From Streptomyces sp. NBC_01210 (GTDB lineage: Bacteria; Actinomycetota; Actinomycetes; Streptomycetales; Streptomycetaceae), in assembly GCF_036010325.1 (NCBI RefSeq), contig NZ_CP108549.1, forward strand, positions 8,060,001-8,124,000: a stretch of DNA of 64,000 nucleotides, in the 5' to 3' direction. Shown here one piece after another: positions 49,973-58,870 of the stretch; within the stretch, counting starts at the first letter, position 1, and each line of letters begins with the position of its first letter. The notes beneath the pieces are model-generated. The model saw nothing but the letters and a program-made list of their open reading frames with translations. It was not told the DNA's origin and searched no databases. The position numbers were made by a program, and so were the translations under genes.

Positions 49973-50800
49973 ATGCCCGCATCGCCAGCCGTCGTCCCCG
50001 CCCCTCTCCCCGCACAGCTCTCCGCGCCCATGCCCTCGCCCCTGGCCGCTCCCGGCCCGGAAACCGACCAGCCCCGCTATGTCGTCGCTCTCGCCCGCGA
50101 CCAGGAGGACGTACGGGCCGCGCAGCGGCTGCGTCACCAGGTCTTCGCCGGTGAGATGGGAGCCAGGCTCGAGGGACCCGAGCCGGGCCTGGACATCGAC
50201 GCCTTCGACGCGTACTGCGACCACCTTCTGGTCCGCGAGGCGGACACCGGTGAGGTCGTCGGCACCTACCGGCTGCTGCCGCCCGACCGCGCCCGGGTCG
50301 CCGGACGCCTCTACTCCGAGGGCGAGTTCGACCTCGCCAGGCTCTCCCCGATCCGCGACGACCTCGTCGAGGTCGGCCGTTCCTGCGTCCACCCCCTGCA
50401 CCGCAACGGCGCCGTCATCGCGCTCATCTGGGCCGGACTCGCCCGCTACATGGTCCGCACCGGACACAACTGGCTGGCCGGCTGCTGCTCGATCCCGCTC
50501 GCCGACGGTGGCACCCTCGCGGCCGCCACCTGGGACACCGTGAAGGCCAAGAACCTCGCTCCCGAGGAGTACTGGGTCACGCCTCACAAGCTCTGGAACC
50601 CCGAGTCCGTCGAGCGGCCCGCCGGGCGCACCGAGCTGCCCGCCCTGCTCCGCGGCTATCTGCGACTCGGCGCCTGGGTCTGCGGAGCGCCCGCCCACGA
50701 CCCCGACTTCGGCGTCGCCGACCTGTACGTCCTGCTCTCGCTGCGCCGCACCAACCCCCGCTACCTGCGGCACTTCCTCTCCCTCGCCCCGGTGCGATGA
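49973..50800 (+). CDS. OlsB-like GNAT N-acyltransferase
   Basis: A 275-aa acyltransferase of the acyl-homoserine-lactone-synthase/hemolysin type GNAT group. Motifs are RLRHQVFAGEMGARLEG (about 52-68), DHLLVREADTGEVVGTYRLL (about 83-102) and VEVGRSCVHPLHRNGAVIALIW (about 139-160). OlsB makes lyso-ornithine lipid by N-acylating ornithine with a 3-hydroxyacyl group. An ATGA overlap with a PlsC/OlsA-like gene gives the normal two-step pathway for ornithine lipids, membrane lipids often made under phosphate limitation. Residues 1-35 are a Pro/Ala-rich extension. Confidence 0.82.
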   Translation: MPASPAVVPAPLPAQLSAPMPSPLAAPGPETDQPRYVVALARDQEDVRAAQRLRHQVFAGEMGARLEGPEPGLDIDAFDAYCDHLLVREADTGEVVGTYRLLPPDRARVAGRLYSEGEFDLARLSPIRDDLVEVGRSCVHPLHRNGAVIALIWAGLARYMVRTGHNWLAGCCSIPLADGGTLAAATWDTVKAKNLAPEEYWVTPHKLWNPESVERPAGRTELPALLRGYLRLGAWVCGAPAHDPDFGVADLYVLLSLRRTNPRYLRHFLSLAPVR

Positions 50801-51666
50801 GCGTCTGGCTGCCCAGCGCGCCCTGCACCCCGCGGGGCTGCGCGACACACCACGGCCCGGCGGCCGGTGCGCTCAGGGCGGCTGCCCGGCTGCTGGCGGG
50901 GACGCTGGCCGTCGTCGTGGGTCTGCTGCTCGCACCGTTGGCCGCACTGCTGGGCACCCTGTTCGGCGCCCGGGTCCGGGACGTCATGACCCGGAGCTGG
51001 GCGCGTGCGGTGGTACGCGCCTTCGGCGTACGCGTCCGGATCGTCGGCCGGCCGCACGGGCCCCGTGCCTCTCTGGTCGTCGCCAACCACATCTCCTGGC
51101 TGGACATACCGCTGATCGCGGCGGCCCTGCCCGGACGGATGCTGGCCAAGACCGAGGTGCGGCGATGGCCGGTCCTCGGGCCGCTCGCCGCCCGGGGCGG
51201 CACCCTCTTCCTGGAGCGCGACCGGCTCCGTACGCTGCCCGCCACCGTCCGCGAGATGGCGTCCGCGCTCGACGACGGGGCACGCGTCATAGCCTTCCCC
51301 GAAGGTTCCACCTGGTGCGGACGCGGCCAGGGCAGATTCCGGCCCGCCGTCTTCCAGGCCGCGCTGGACGCGGGCGCCGCCGTCCAGCCCGTACGCATCA
51401 GCTATCTGCCCACCGGCGCGGCCGCGTTCGTCGGCGACGACCCGCTGGCCGCGTCCCTGTGGCGGGTCGCGGCGGCCGGCGGGCTCACCGCGGAGATCCG
51501 GCTGCTGCCGGTCATCCCCGCGGGGAGCTGCCCCGACCGCCGCTCACTGGCCCGCGCGGCTCAGCTGGCCGTCGCGAGAGAGAGCGCGAACCTGCCTTCC
51601 GTATCCGTCCACCAGTGCGTCAATACCATCCCGGCTTCGGCCAGTTCGGTGCGTACACCCTCCTGA
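50797..51666 (+). CDS. PlsC-family 1-acyl-glycerol-phosphate / lyso-ornithine-lipid O-acyltransferase (OlsA-like)
   Basis: A 289-aa membrane-associated acyltransferase. Membrane segment at about 27-60. Acyltransferase motifs are NHISWLD (His-x4-Asp, about 91-97), GGTLFLERDR (about 132), FPEGSTWCGRGQGRFRPAVFQ (about 167; given in part) and VQPVRISYLPTG. With the upstream OlsB-like gene it probably adds the second fatty acid to lyso-ornithine lipid. The family normally ends near AAQLAVAR; here about 35 more residues are read antisense to egtD, giving an unusual 106-bp tail-to-tail overlap. Confidence 0.85.
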   Translation: MSVWLPSAPCTPRGCATHHGPAAGALRAAARLLAGTLAVVVGLLLAPLAALLGTLFGARVRDVMTRSWARAVVRAFGVRVRIVGRPHGPRASLVVANHISWLDIPLIAAALPGRMLAKTEVRRWPVLGPLAARGGTLFLERDRLRTLPATVREMASALDDGARVIAFPEGSTWCGRGQGRFRPAVFQAALDAGAAVQPVRISYLPTGAAAFVGDDPLAASLWRVAAAGGLTAEIRLLPVIPAGSCPDRRSLARAAQLAVARESANLPSVSVHQCVNTIPASASSVRTPS

Positions 51667-52523
51667 CGGAACTTCGCCGACACCTCCGTACGCATCTCCT
51701 CGCCCGCTTCGAAGGAGACCTCCAGATCCAGCTCGGGGATCTTCACGTTCAGCGCGGAGCGGGCCCGCAGTCTCATCTCGATCCACTCCTGCTCGCGGTC
51801 CCACAGCGCCACATGGTCGAAGTCGTCGGGGTCGATGTCCGCGCCCAGCTCCCTGGCGATGACGGACAGCACGTTCTTGTTGAACGCGGCCGTCACCCCG
51901 GACGCGTCGTCGTAAGCCCTGACCAGGACTCCCTCGTCCTTCACCAGATCAGTGCCGAGCAGCAGCGCGTCGCCGGGGGCGAGAAGTGAGCGCACGGAGC
52001 GCAGGAAGACGGCGCGCTCGGCAGGCAGCAGATTGCCGATCGTGCCGCCCAGGAAGGCGACCAGACGCGGTCCCGGGGTGCCGGGCAGTGCAAGCCCGCG
52101 CGTGAAGTCGGCGATCAGGGCATGGACGTTCAGCCCGGGCCGCTCGGCGAGCAGCGACTCGGCCGCGCCCGTCAGCGCGCTCTCGCTCACATCGACCGGC
52201 ACATAGCTGTGCAGACCGTGGAGCTCGTCCAGCAGATGCCGGGTCTTCTCCGAGGAACCCGAGCCCAGCTCCACCAGGGTGCGTGCCCCGCTCACCGCGG
52301 CGATCTCGGATGCGCGGACGGCCAGGATCTCCCGCTCGGCACGTGTCGGGTAGTACTCCGGCAGCCGGGTGATCTCCTCGAACAGCTCGCTGCCGCGGGC
52401 GTCGTAGAACCACTTCGGCGGCAGAGCCTTCGGCGTACGGGTCAGGCCGTGCAGCACATCCGCGCGCAGGGCGGCGTCCGTCGCGTCCTCGGGCAGGGTT
52501 CGGGTCAGCAGGAACGGGCTCAC
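51561..52523 (-). CDS. egtD: EgtD, L-histidine N-alpha-trimethyltransferase
   Basis: A 320-aa SAM-dependent methyltransferase converting histidine to hercynine, the first step of ergothioneine synthesis. Family features are PPKWFYDARGSELFEEITRL (about 35-54), EYYPTRAEREIL, LVELGSGSSEKTRHLLD (SAM loop, about 84-100) and FLGGTIGNL (about 152). The tail has WWTDTEGRFALSLA. GTG start overlaps the egtC stop (GTGA). Last gene of the operon; its 3-prime end overlaps the olsA-like gene. Confidence 0.96.
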   Translation of the reverse strand: MSPFLLTRTLPEDATDAALRADVLHGLTRTPKALPPKWFYDARGSELFEEITRLPEYYPTRAEREILAVRASEIAAVSGARTLVELGSGSSEKTRHLLDELHGLHSYVPVDVSESALTGAAESLLAERPGLNVHALIADFTRGLALPGTPGPRLVAFLGGTIGNLLPAERAVFLRSVRSLLAPGDALLLGTDLVKDEGVLVRAYDDASGVTAAFNKNVLSVIARELGADIDPDDFDHVALWDREQEWIEMRLRARSALNVKIPELDLEVSFEAGEEMRTEVSAKFRQEGVRTELAEAGMVLTHWWTDTEGRFALSLATAS

Positions 52524-53275
52524 GCGGTGGGCTCCTTGAGCGGGGTCAGCAGGACATCGGTGCGGGTAGCGGCCAGCAGGGTGCGGTCGGGAACCTCGCG
52601 CCAGTGCGGATCGTCGTCGTACGGCTCCGAGGCCACGACCGTGCGGCGGCCCGGCTCGGCCAGATACCAGAGCGTGTCGCCCCACGCGGTCGCCGCGATC
52701 GTCTCGCCGTCCGTGAGGAGCAGATTGAGCCGGGACCCCGGCGCGGCCGCGGCGATCTCGCGGACGGTGTCGGCCAGCGCCTGGCCCATGTCGTCGCCGT
52801 CGCGCAGCCGGTGCAGCAGCAGCGCCCACACCAGCGCGGAGTCGCAGCGGGCCTCGAGCGAGAGCAGCTCGGCCGCGGGCAGTGTCACGGCGAGCGGCTC
52901 CAGGGAGCCGGGCCAGCCGCGGACCGCGCCGTTATGACTGAACAGCCACGGCCCGGCGGCGTACGGTGCGGCCGCAGCCTCGCCGTCCGCGCCCGCTTCG
53001 GTGGCGTCGCGGACGGCGGCGAGCAGGGCCCCGCTGCGGACCACACGGGCGAGGTCGGCGAAGGAGAGATCGGCCCAGATGGGGCCGGAGCGCCGGTAGC
53101 GGGCGGGTACGGGATCGTCCTCGGCGTACCAGCCGACCCCGAAACCGTCGGCGTTGACCGTTCCGTGTCGCTGGTGGCGTGGCGCCCACGACTGCCGGTA
53201 CAGGCCGTGCACGGGCTCGACGAGCAGCTGCCCGAGCGGCAGCGCAGGCCCGAGGAAGGCGAGATGGCGGCACAT
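52520..53275 (-). CDS. egtC: EgtC, gamma-glutamyl-hercynylcysteine sulfoxide hydrolase
   Basis: A 251-aa Ntn-type glutamine amidotransferase-like hydrolase that removes gamma-glutamate from the intermediate. The start MCRHLAFLG supplies the catalytic Cys2. NADGFGVGWY (about 42) and FSHNGAVRGWP (about 113) are class II amidotransferase motifs. Start and stop are both coupled to neighbours (TGATG with egtB, GTGA with egtD). Confidence 0.95.
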   Translation of the reverse strand: MCRHLAFLGPALPLGQLLVEPVHGLYRQSWAPRHQRHGTVNADGFGVGWYAEDDPVPARYRRSGPIWADLSFADLARVVRSGALLAAVRDATEAGADGEAAAAPYAAGPWLFSHNGAVRGWPGSLEPLAVTLPAAELLSLEARCDSALVWALLLHRLRDGDDMGQALADTVREIAAAAPGSRLNLLLTDGETIAATAWGDTLWYLAEPGRRTVVASEPYDDDPHWREVPDRTLLAATRTDVLLTPLKEPTA

Positions 53276-54591
53276 CAGGCGACGCCGCCTTCCTGCGGAG
53301 CCGCGTCCCGTGCCGTGCGGAACCCGGAGAAGATCTGGCGGCGCACCGGCAGATCCCAGTTGCGGAAGGTGCCGCGGCAGGCCACCGCGTCCACGGCGAA
53401 CGAACCGCCGCGCAGCACCTTGTGCGCGCTGCCGAAGAAGACCTCGGAGTACTCGCGGTAGGGGAAGGCGGCGAAACCCGGATACGGGAGGAAGTCGCTC
53501 GACGTCCACTCCCACACATCGCCGATCAACTGCCGTACACCGAGCGGTGATTCACCGTCCGGATAGCTGCCGACGGGAGCCGGTCGCAGATGGCGCTGGC
53601 CGAGATTGGCGTGTGACGGTGTGGGATCGTCGTCGCCCCACGGGAAGCGGCGCGAACGGCCGGCGTCCGGATCATGCCGCGCGGCCTTCTCCCACTCGGC
53701 CTCAGTGGGCAGCCGCCGTCCCGCCCAGCGGGCGTACGCGTCGGCTTCGTACCAGCTCACATGCAGCACCGGCTCGTCCGCGGGCACCGGCTCCGTCACG
53801 CCGAAACGGCGGCGGAGCCACTGACCGCCCTCACGCCGCCAGAACAGCGGCGCGGCGATGTCGTGCTGCCGGATCTGGTCCCAGCCCTCGGCCGCCCACC
53901 AGCGGCGCTCCGTATAGCCGCCGTCCTCGATGAAGGCCTGGTACGCGCCGCAGGTCACCGGCACCGTATCGATGAAGAACGCCGGTACGAGACGCTGGTG
54001 CGCGGGCCGCTCATTGTCCAGCGCCCATGGCTCGGTGGAGGTGCCCATGGCAAACGGGCCACCGGGGACGAGGACTTCGGCCGGCAGGCCCTTGGTGCTG
54101 CCCGTCGGCGGCTCGGGCGCGGTGAGCGCGGCTGGCCCCTTCCGCAGCTGATGGGTGATCAGCATGGTCTCGTCGTGCTGCTGTTCGTGCTGGGCGATCA
54201 TCCCGAACGCAAAGCCGGCATCGACGAGACGCCCGCCTTCCAGCGGAGTGCGGTCGAGGACGTCCAGGACCCTGCCGCGGACGTCGGAGGCGTACGCACG
54301 TGCCTCGGCCGGGGCCAGCAGCGGCAGCGTGGGTCGCAGTGCCCGCGGATGTTCGAAGGCGTCGTAGACGGAGTCGATCTCGGGCCGCAGCGCCTCACGC
54401 CCGGCGACCGTACGCAGCAGCCACTGCTCCTCCTGGTTGCCTATGTGTGCCAGGTCCCAGACCAGCGGGGACATCAACGGAGAGTGCTGCGCGGTCAGTT
54501 CATGGTCGTCGACGCACGAGGTGAGCGTGGCCGTCCGGGCTCTGGCGGCGGTCAGCGCGTCGAGGGCGCGCCGCCGGAGTTCTTCGGTCAT
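53275..54591 (-). CDS. egtB: EgtB, hercynine oxygenase
   Basis: A 438-aa non-haem iron sulfoxide synthase joining gamma-glutamyl-cysteine to hercynine with oxygen. The N-terminal DinB-like part has the iron ligands in LAHIGNQEEQW (His near 49) and IAQHEQQHDETML (His-x3-His, near 135). The C-terminal FGE-sulfatase-like domain starts near 180 (VPGGPFAMG) and contains RLPTEAEWEKAAR and IGDVWEWTSSDF, ending near FSGFRTARD. The ATG overlaps the egtA stop (ATGA). Confidence 0.96.
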   Translation of the reverse strand: MTEELRRRALDALTAARARTATLTSCVDDHELTAQHSPLMSPLVWDLAHIGNQEEQWLLRTVAGREALRPEIDSVYDAFEHPRALRPTLPLLAPAEARAYASDVRGRVLDVLDRTPLEGGRLVDAGFAFGMIAQHEQQHDETMLITHQLRKGPAALTAPEPPTGSTKGLPAEVLVPGGPFAMGTSTEPWALDNERPAHQRLVPAFFIDTVPVTCGAYQAFIEDGGYTERRWWAAEGWDQIRQHDIAAPLFWRREGGQWLRRRFGVTEPVPADEPVLHVSWYEADAYARWAGRRLPTEAEWEKAARHDPDAGRSRRFPWGDDDPTPSHANLGQRHLRPAPVGSYPDGESPLGVRQLIGDVWEWTSSDFLPYPGFAAFPYREYSEVFFGSAHKVLRGGSFAVDAVACRGTFRNWDLPVRRQIFSGFRTARDAAPQEGGVA

Positions 54592-55862
54592 GTGCGGAGT
54601 TCCTTCCCGAGGGAGGGGAAGCGCAGATCGTCGGCGGGACATCGGCCCCGCAGGACATGGCGCTCATTGAAGGCGGCGACCGCGTCCCGCACGGCGTCCG
54701 ACGCGCCGATGCGGGGGAGTGCCTCCAGTGCGACGGAGAAGCAGGTCACCGCGGCCGCGTGCAGCTCGGGATCCGCCAGTGCGTCCCTGGCGGCAGTGAT
54801 CCAGAGCGGATTGCGCGGCGCGGGCAGCGGACCTGCCGTCTCTGCCAGCGGTTTGACGGCGCGATAGACCGTCTCCGCCGCCTCGGCGTCGTCGAACAGG
54901 GCCGTGGTGACGGCGAGCGGCACCATCCAGCCGTCCTCTCCCGACTGGGCGTCGATCATGCGCAGCTCGAGATGGCCGCGCGGCCTCACGGGTGGAAAGA
55001 GCGTGGTCAGGTGGTAGTCGAGATCCTCCCGGGTCGGCGGACGCGGCACCCCTGAGCGCATCCACTGCCGGAAGGTCAGTCCCTCCGGCAGCTCCCACGG
55101 CCCGTCGGCCGCCCGTACACACATCACCGGCGCGTCGAGCGCGTGGGCGGTCCAGGCGGAGTGCGGCTCCATGTACAGGGGCGGTGCCACCGGCCGTACG
55201 GCATCGAGCGCGGCCCACACGGCCTGCCGGGTCGACCGCCAGCCCGTGTAGCGCCCTTCCCGTGCGGGGGAGTTGGCGAAGGCCGCCATCAGCACCGCGC
55301 CCAGCAGATGCGCGAGCTGCCAGCGCCGGCCGTGCCCGAGCGGTCCCGGCTCCTCGTGGCCCGCGTCGAGGCAGACCTGGATGGATGCGGAGCTGCACAT
55401 CATAGCGCGGCCGGACGGACCCGTCCGGTCGAAAAACGCCTCCATGGCGTCGTAACGGGGTTCATGGAGGAGTCGGCGCGGCGGATGCCACGGGTCGAGG
55501 CCGAGGCCGGTGAGAGTGAGGCCTGCCGGGCGGAGCGCGGTGCGTACGGCGTCCAGATCGGCGGCGGTGGAGTCGATGCAGTCCATCAGGGAGGCGGCGG
55601 GTGGCGAGCTGAGCTCCAGCTGGCCGCCTGGTTCGAAGGTGAGAGCGGAATTCAGTGGCAGGGAACGCACCTGGTCGAAGGCCGCCGTCAGGCGGTCGGC
55701 CCGGACCGGGCGCTCGGGTCGGTCCAGGTCATGAACGAGCCATTCCACCTCCACACCCATGGTGCGGGGCGGGCCGTTCTTGAAGCAAATACATCGGAGC
55801 AGGTCCTCCGCTTCATCCTCGGCGATCGGCCGGCCTTGGTCACCGGCATCGGGTGGATGCAT
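54588..55862 (-). CDS. egtA: EgtA, glutamate-cysteine ligase for ergothioneine synthesis
   Basis: A 424-aa GCS2-type ligase that makes gamma-glutamyl-cysteine. TMGVEVEWLVHD (about 36-47) is the Glu-rich metal-binding start of the fold. FEPGGQLELSSPP (about 80), MMCSSASIQVCLDAGHEE (about 155) and HLELRMIDAQ (about 300) are family motifs. The ATG at 55862 has AGGAGGAG at proper spacing. First gene of egtABCD; egtE, the C-S lyase, is not linked. Confidence 0.94.
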   Translation of the reverse strand: MHPPDAGDQGRPIAEDEAEDLLRCICFKNGPPRTMGVEVEWLVHDLDRPERPVRADRLTAAFDQVRSLPLNSALTFEPGGQLELSSPPAASLMDCIDSTAADLDAVRTALRPAGLTLTGLGLDPWHPPRRLLHEPRYDAMEAFFDRTGPSGRAMMCSSASIQVCLDAGHEEPGPLGHGRRWQLAHLLGAVLMAAFANSPAREGRYTGWRSTRQAVWAALDAVRPVAPPLYMEPHSAWTAHALDAPVMCVRAADGPWELPEGLTFRQWMRSGVPRPPTREDLDYHLTTLFPPVRPRGHLELRMIDAQSGEDGWMVPLAVTTALFDDAEAAETVYRAVKPLAETAGPLPAPRNPLWITAARDALADPELHAAAVTCFSVALEALPRIGASDAVRDAVAAFNERHVLRGRCPADDLRFPSLGKELRT

Positions 55863-55893
55863 GATCGACTCCTCCTGTCGAAGGCACTCTGCC

Positions 55894-55924
55894 AACCTAA
55901 GGCCACGGCCGCCGCTTCGCACAA
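55894..55924 (-). promoter_or_regulatory. promoter of egtABCD
   Basis: On the minus strand TTGTGC and TAGGTT (55894-55899) are 19 nt apart. Inverted pairs GGCACTCT (55883-55890)/AGAGTGCC (55924-55931) and CTGCCAA (55889-55895)/TTGGCAG (55933-55939) frame it and could be operators shared with the divergent PARG gene. Confidence 0.4.
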
Positions 55925-55979
55925 GAGTGCCCTTGGCAGTCGGAAATGCGCTTGCCGCGTCTGTTGCCGGTCACTGACG

Positions 55980-56822
55980 ATGTCCCTCATGAGTGCACGA
56001 CTGCGGGGGATCGCGAAGCAGACCGAGGCGATCGTTGAAACCGGCAACTACCTCGGACCTGATGGACGCGAGGTCCCGATCGGGCGGGCGGTGACCGCTG
56101 CCCTGGCCGGCACCAGGATGTACGGCCCCGAGGCTGTCCAGGTCACGCCGGACACGGACCGTACGACAGCCTTCGAGGTCACGGCCGAGAGCAGCACGGA
56201 AGCGGCCCGCCGGCTGACGGTCGCCGACCAGGCGCCGGTCGCCGTCCTGAACTTCGCCTCCGCGCGCAACCCGGGAGGCGGCTATCTCAACGGCGCACAG
56301 GCCCAGGAGGAGGCGCTCTGCCGCGCCTCCGCGCTGTACGCCACACTGCTGCGCGCCCCGGAGTTCTACGACCATCACCGCGCCGAGCGCAACCCGTTCT
56401 ACACCGACCGGGTCATCCACTCGCCCGGCGTCCCGGTCTTCCGCGACGACCGCGGCCGGCTGCTGGACGCGCCGTACACCGTGGGCTTTCTGACCTCGCC
56501 CGCGCCGAACGCCGGAGTGATCACCAGCCGCAGCCCCGACCAGGCGCACCGCATTCCGGCGGCCCTCGCCGCGCGGGCCGAGCGGGTCCTGGAGACGGCC
56601 GTGGAACACGGCTACCGGCGCCTTGTGCTCGGGGCATGGGGCTGCGGGGTCTTCCGCAACGACCCCGCGGCGGTCGCGGGCGCCTTCCACCCCCTGCTCA
56701 CCGGGAGCGGCCGGTTCGCCGGACACTTCGAGGAGGTCGTCTTCGCGGTACTGGACCGTACGGCCGAGGGCCCGACGCTCGAGGCCTTCAGGCGCACCTT
56801 CGCCGGTCAGCTCCAGCCGTAG
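55980..56822 (+). CDS. bacterial poly(ADP-ribose) glycohydrolase-like protein (TIGR02452)
   Basis: A 280-aa macrodomain enzyme. The PARG signature GGG-x7-QEE is intact in NPGGGYLNGAQAQEEALCRAS (about 97-117; quoted in pieces NPGGGYLNG and QAQEEALC), supplying the catalytic Glu pair. LGAWGCGVFRNDP (about 218) is the second conserved loop. It removes ADP-ribose chains from proteins in relatives. Start ATG 55980, or 55989 nine nt later; neither has a good ribosome binding site. No ADP-ribosyltransferase gene is linked. Convergent overlap of 16 bp with the PemK-like gene. Confidence 0.88.
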   Translation: MSLMSARLRGIAKQTEAIVETGNYLGPDGREVPIGRAVTAALAGTRMYGPEAVQVTPDTDRTTAFEVTAESSTEAARRLTVADQAPVAVLNFASARNPGGGYLNGAQAQEEALCRASALYATLLRAPEFYDHHRAERNPFYTDRVIHSPGVPVFRDDRGRLLDAPYTVGFLTSPAPNAGVITSRSPDQAHRIPAALAARAERVLETAVEHGYRRLVLGAWGCGVFRNDPAAVAGAFHPLLTGSGRFAGHFEEVVFAVLDRTAEGPTLEAFRRTFAGQLQP

Positions 56823-57295
56823 CGTTCCCGCAGCCGCTGTACGACCACATCGAAACGCGGCCGGTCCAGCGCGCACGCCTCACGGCGCATACCGTCCTCA
56901 TGCACCCGCAGCACCCGGTCGAGATCGACCCAGGACTCGCGCCCGGCGCGGTCCCACGGCCCGACACCGATCGCCACCCACTCGCGGTCGTGGTCATGGC
57001 GCTTGCTGGAGAGCTGTACGGCCAGCAGCGTGCCGGCCGCCTCACGGGCCACCACGAGCACCGGCCGGTCCTTGCCGCGACCGTCGTTCTCCTCGAAGGG
57101 CACCCAGGTCCAGACGATTTCGCCGGGATCGGGATCGCCGTCGCGATCCGGAGCGTACGAGGTGCGGACCCGGCCCACCTCGGTGGGGTCGGCCTCGGTG
57201 GTGGCGGCGGGGCCGCTGCTGCCGGGAAGGTCGGAGGGGCCGTCGAATGCGCCGGATGCGCCCGTTGCGCCGGAGAAGATCGTCACCCGCCACAC
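56807..57295 (-). CDS. PemK/MazF-like protein without antitoxin
   Basis: A 162-aa protein. A disordered first third (about 1-55) is followed by a PemK/MazF-type SH3-like barrel: GEIVWTWVPFEENDGRGKDRPVLVVA (about 58-83) with the PVLVV strand, then LAVQLSSKRHDHDREWVAIG and the SWVDLDRVLRV strand. MazF toxins cut mRNA, but no antitoxin gene is adjacent and the barrel is decorated, so a non-toxin role is likely. GTG start at 57295; an internal GTG is possible. Confidence 0.8.
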   Translation of the reverse strand: MWRVTIFSGATGASGAFDGPSDLPGSSGPAATTEADPTEVGRVRTSYAPDRDGDPDPGEIVWTWVPFEENDGRGKDRPVLVVAREAAGTLLAVQLSSKRHDHDREWVAIGVGPWDRAGRESWVDLDRVLRVHEDGMRREACALDRPRFDVVVQRLRERYGWS

Positions 57296-57349
57296 GGTAA
57301 GACCTGTGCGGTCCGTTCCGCAGGGGCGGGTGCCGTTGGTCAGCGGGAG

Positions 57350-58798
57350 TCAGTCCTTCGGCTCGTCCGTCACCGGGATCTTCTCGGTGTGCGGTGCGGG
57401 CGGCACCATGCCGTTCACCGCGCCGCCCACAGGGCTCTGGCCGGTGCTCCGGCCAGAGCCCCGGTCACCGTTCTGGTTCATGGTCGACAGCAGCTGGCGC
57501 GCCAGCCCCAGCCCCGTACCGCCCACGGTCAGTGCCTTCGCGAACATGTCCGACATCCCGTCGGCCCCGTTCAGCAGGATCATGTGATCCACATTGCTGA
57601 ACGCACCGGCGCCCGCCTCGACGATCTCCGGCCACTTCTCGGCCAGTTGCTGGGCGACGACGGCTTCCTGGTTCTCGGCGAGCGCGGCCGCACGCGCCTT
57701 GATCGCGTCGGCCTCCGCCAGACCCTTCGCCTTCACCGCCGCGGCCACCGCGAGCCCGCGGGCCTGGTTCGCCGCAGCCTCCGCCTCACCGGTCACCCGG
57801 GTCGCCGTGGCTTTCGCCGCGCTCGCCAGTTCGGTCTCCTTCGCCTCCGCCTGCGCCGCGGAGATACGGGCGTCCCGCTCGCCCTCGGCCAGCGTCCGCT
57901 TCTCGTACGCCGCGGCGTCCGCGGGCTTGCGCACATCCGCCTGGAGCTGCTGCTCGCGACGGTGTGCCTCCAACTCGGCGACCCGGGTCATCTCGACCAC
58001 GACCTGCTGGCGCGCGGCCGCGTCCGCGAGCGGGCCGGCCTGCTTCGCCTTCGCCGAAGCCTTGTCACGCTCCGCCTGATAGCCCGCCTGCAGGATCTCG
58101 CTGTCCCTCGTCGCCTCCGACATACGGGCCGCAGCCTGCTGTTCGGCCTCCGTGGCCCGCCGGTTCGCCTCGGCCTGCGCGATCCGGGCGTCCCGCTGGA
58201 CCGCGGCGGCGTGCGGTGCCGCGAGATTCTTGATGTAACCGGTCGGGTCCTCGATCTCGTGGATCTGCAGCGAGTCCACGATCAGGCCCAGCTTCTCCAT
58301 CTCGGTGCCGCAGGCCGCCCGCGTCTGACCGGTCAGCTTCTCCCGGTCGCGGATCATGTCCTCGACCGTCAACCCGCCGACAATGGACCGCAGATGGCCC
58401 GCGAAGACATTGTGGACGCGCTCCGCCATCAGCTTCTGCTGATCGAGGAAGCGGCGTCCGGCGTTGGCGATCGACACGAAGTCGTCGCCGACCTTGAAGA
58501 TGACCACCCCGCGCACCTTCAGTGGAATACCCTGGTGTGTCACGCAGTCCACGGACAGTTCGGTCTCGTTGAGGTCCAGCGACATTTTGCGCACTGCCTG
58601 GATGCCGGGCAGGACGAGCGTTCCGCGTCCGGTGACGATACGGAACCCCATGCCCTCGCCGAGGCCTTCGGTCCGGTGCGTGGAGCCAGAAATGATCAGC
58701 GCTTCGTTCGGCTCGGCGACTCGCCACATGAGCTTGAACAGGCCGATCAGAATAATGATGGCAGCGAGTACGAGTCCCGCCGCGACGCCGACAACCAT
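57350..58798 (-). CDS. flotillin-like SPFH-domain protein
   Basis: A 482-aa membrane scaffold. One N-terminal membrane helix (2-24). SPFH/band 7 domain about 28-190 (WRVAEPNEALIISGSTHRTE; GLTVEDMIRDREKL). A long alanine/glutamate-rich coiled coil about 195-390 (EAEAAANQARGLAVAAAV), then a flotillin C-terminal region with NVDHMILLNGADGMSDMFAKAL. Organises functional membrane microdomains. ATG 58798 preferred over GTG 58804 because AAGGGGG lies 8 nt upstream. Follows a small NfeD-like protein, the usual flotillin partner. Confidence 0.93.
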   Translation of the reverse strand: MVVGVAAGLVLAAIIILIGLFKLMWRVAEPNEALIISGSTHRTEGLGEGMGFRIVTGRGTLVLPGIQAVRKMSLDLNETELSVDCVTHQGIPLKVRGVVIFKVGDDFVSIANAGRRFLDQQKLMAERVHNVFAGHLRSIVGGLTVEDMIRDREKLTGQTRAACGTEMEKLGLIVDSLQIHEIEDPTGYIKNLAAPHAAAVQRDARIAQAEANRRATEAEQQAAARMSEATRDSEILQAGYQAERDKASAKAKQAGPLADAAARQQVVVEMTRVAELEAHRREQQLQADVRKPADAAAYEKRTLAEGERDARISAAQAEAKETELASAAKATATRVTGEAEAAANQARGLAVAAAVKAKGLAEADAIKARAAALAENQEAVVAQQLAEKWPEIVEAGAGAFSNVDHMILLNGADGMSDMFAKALTVGGTGLGLARQLLSTMNQNGDRGSGRSTGQSPVGGAVNGMVPPAPHTEKIPVTDEPKD

Positions 58799-58870
58799 CG
58801 GCACAGCCCCCTTCGCCCGGTGCCGTCCGGCACCGGATGACCGGGAGTGTCCTCCTGATCGGGAGGGGGC

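Noticed and set aside
56807..57295. PemK-like gene as half of a toxin-antitoxin module
   Set aside because: No small antitoxin gene upstream or downstream; the neighbouring genes are a convergent PARG and a flotillin.
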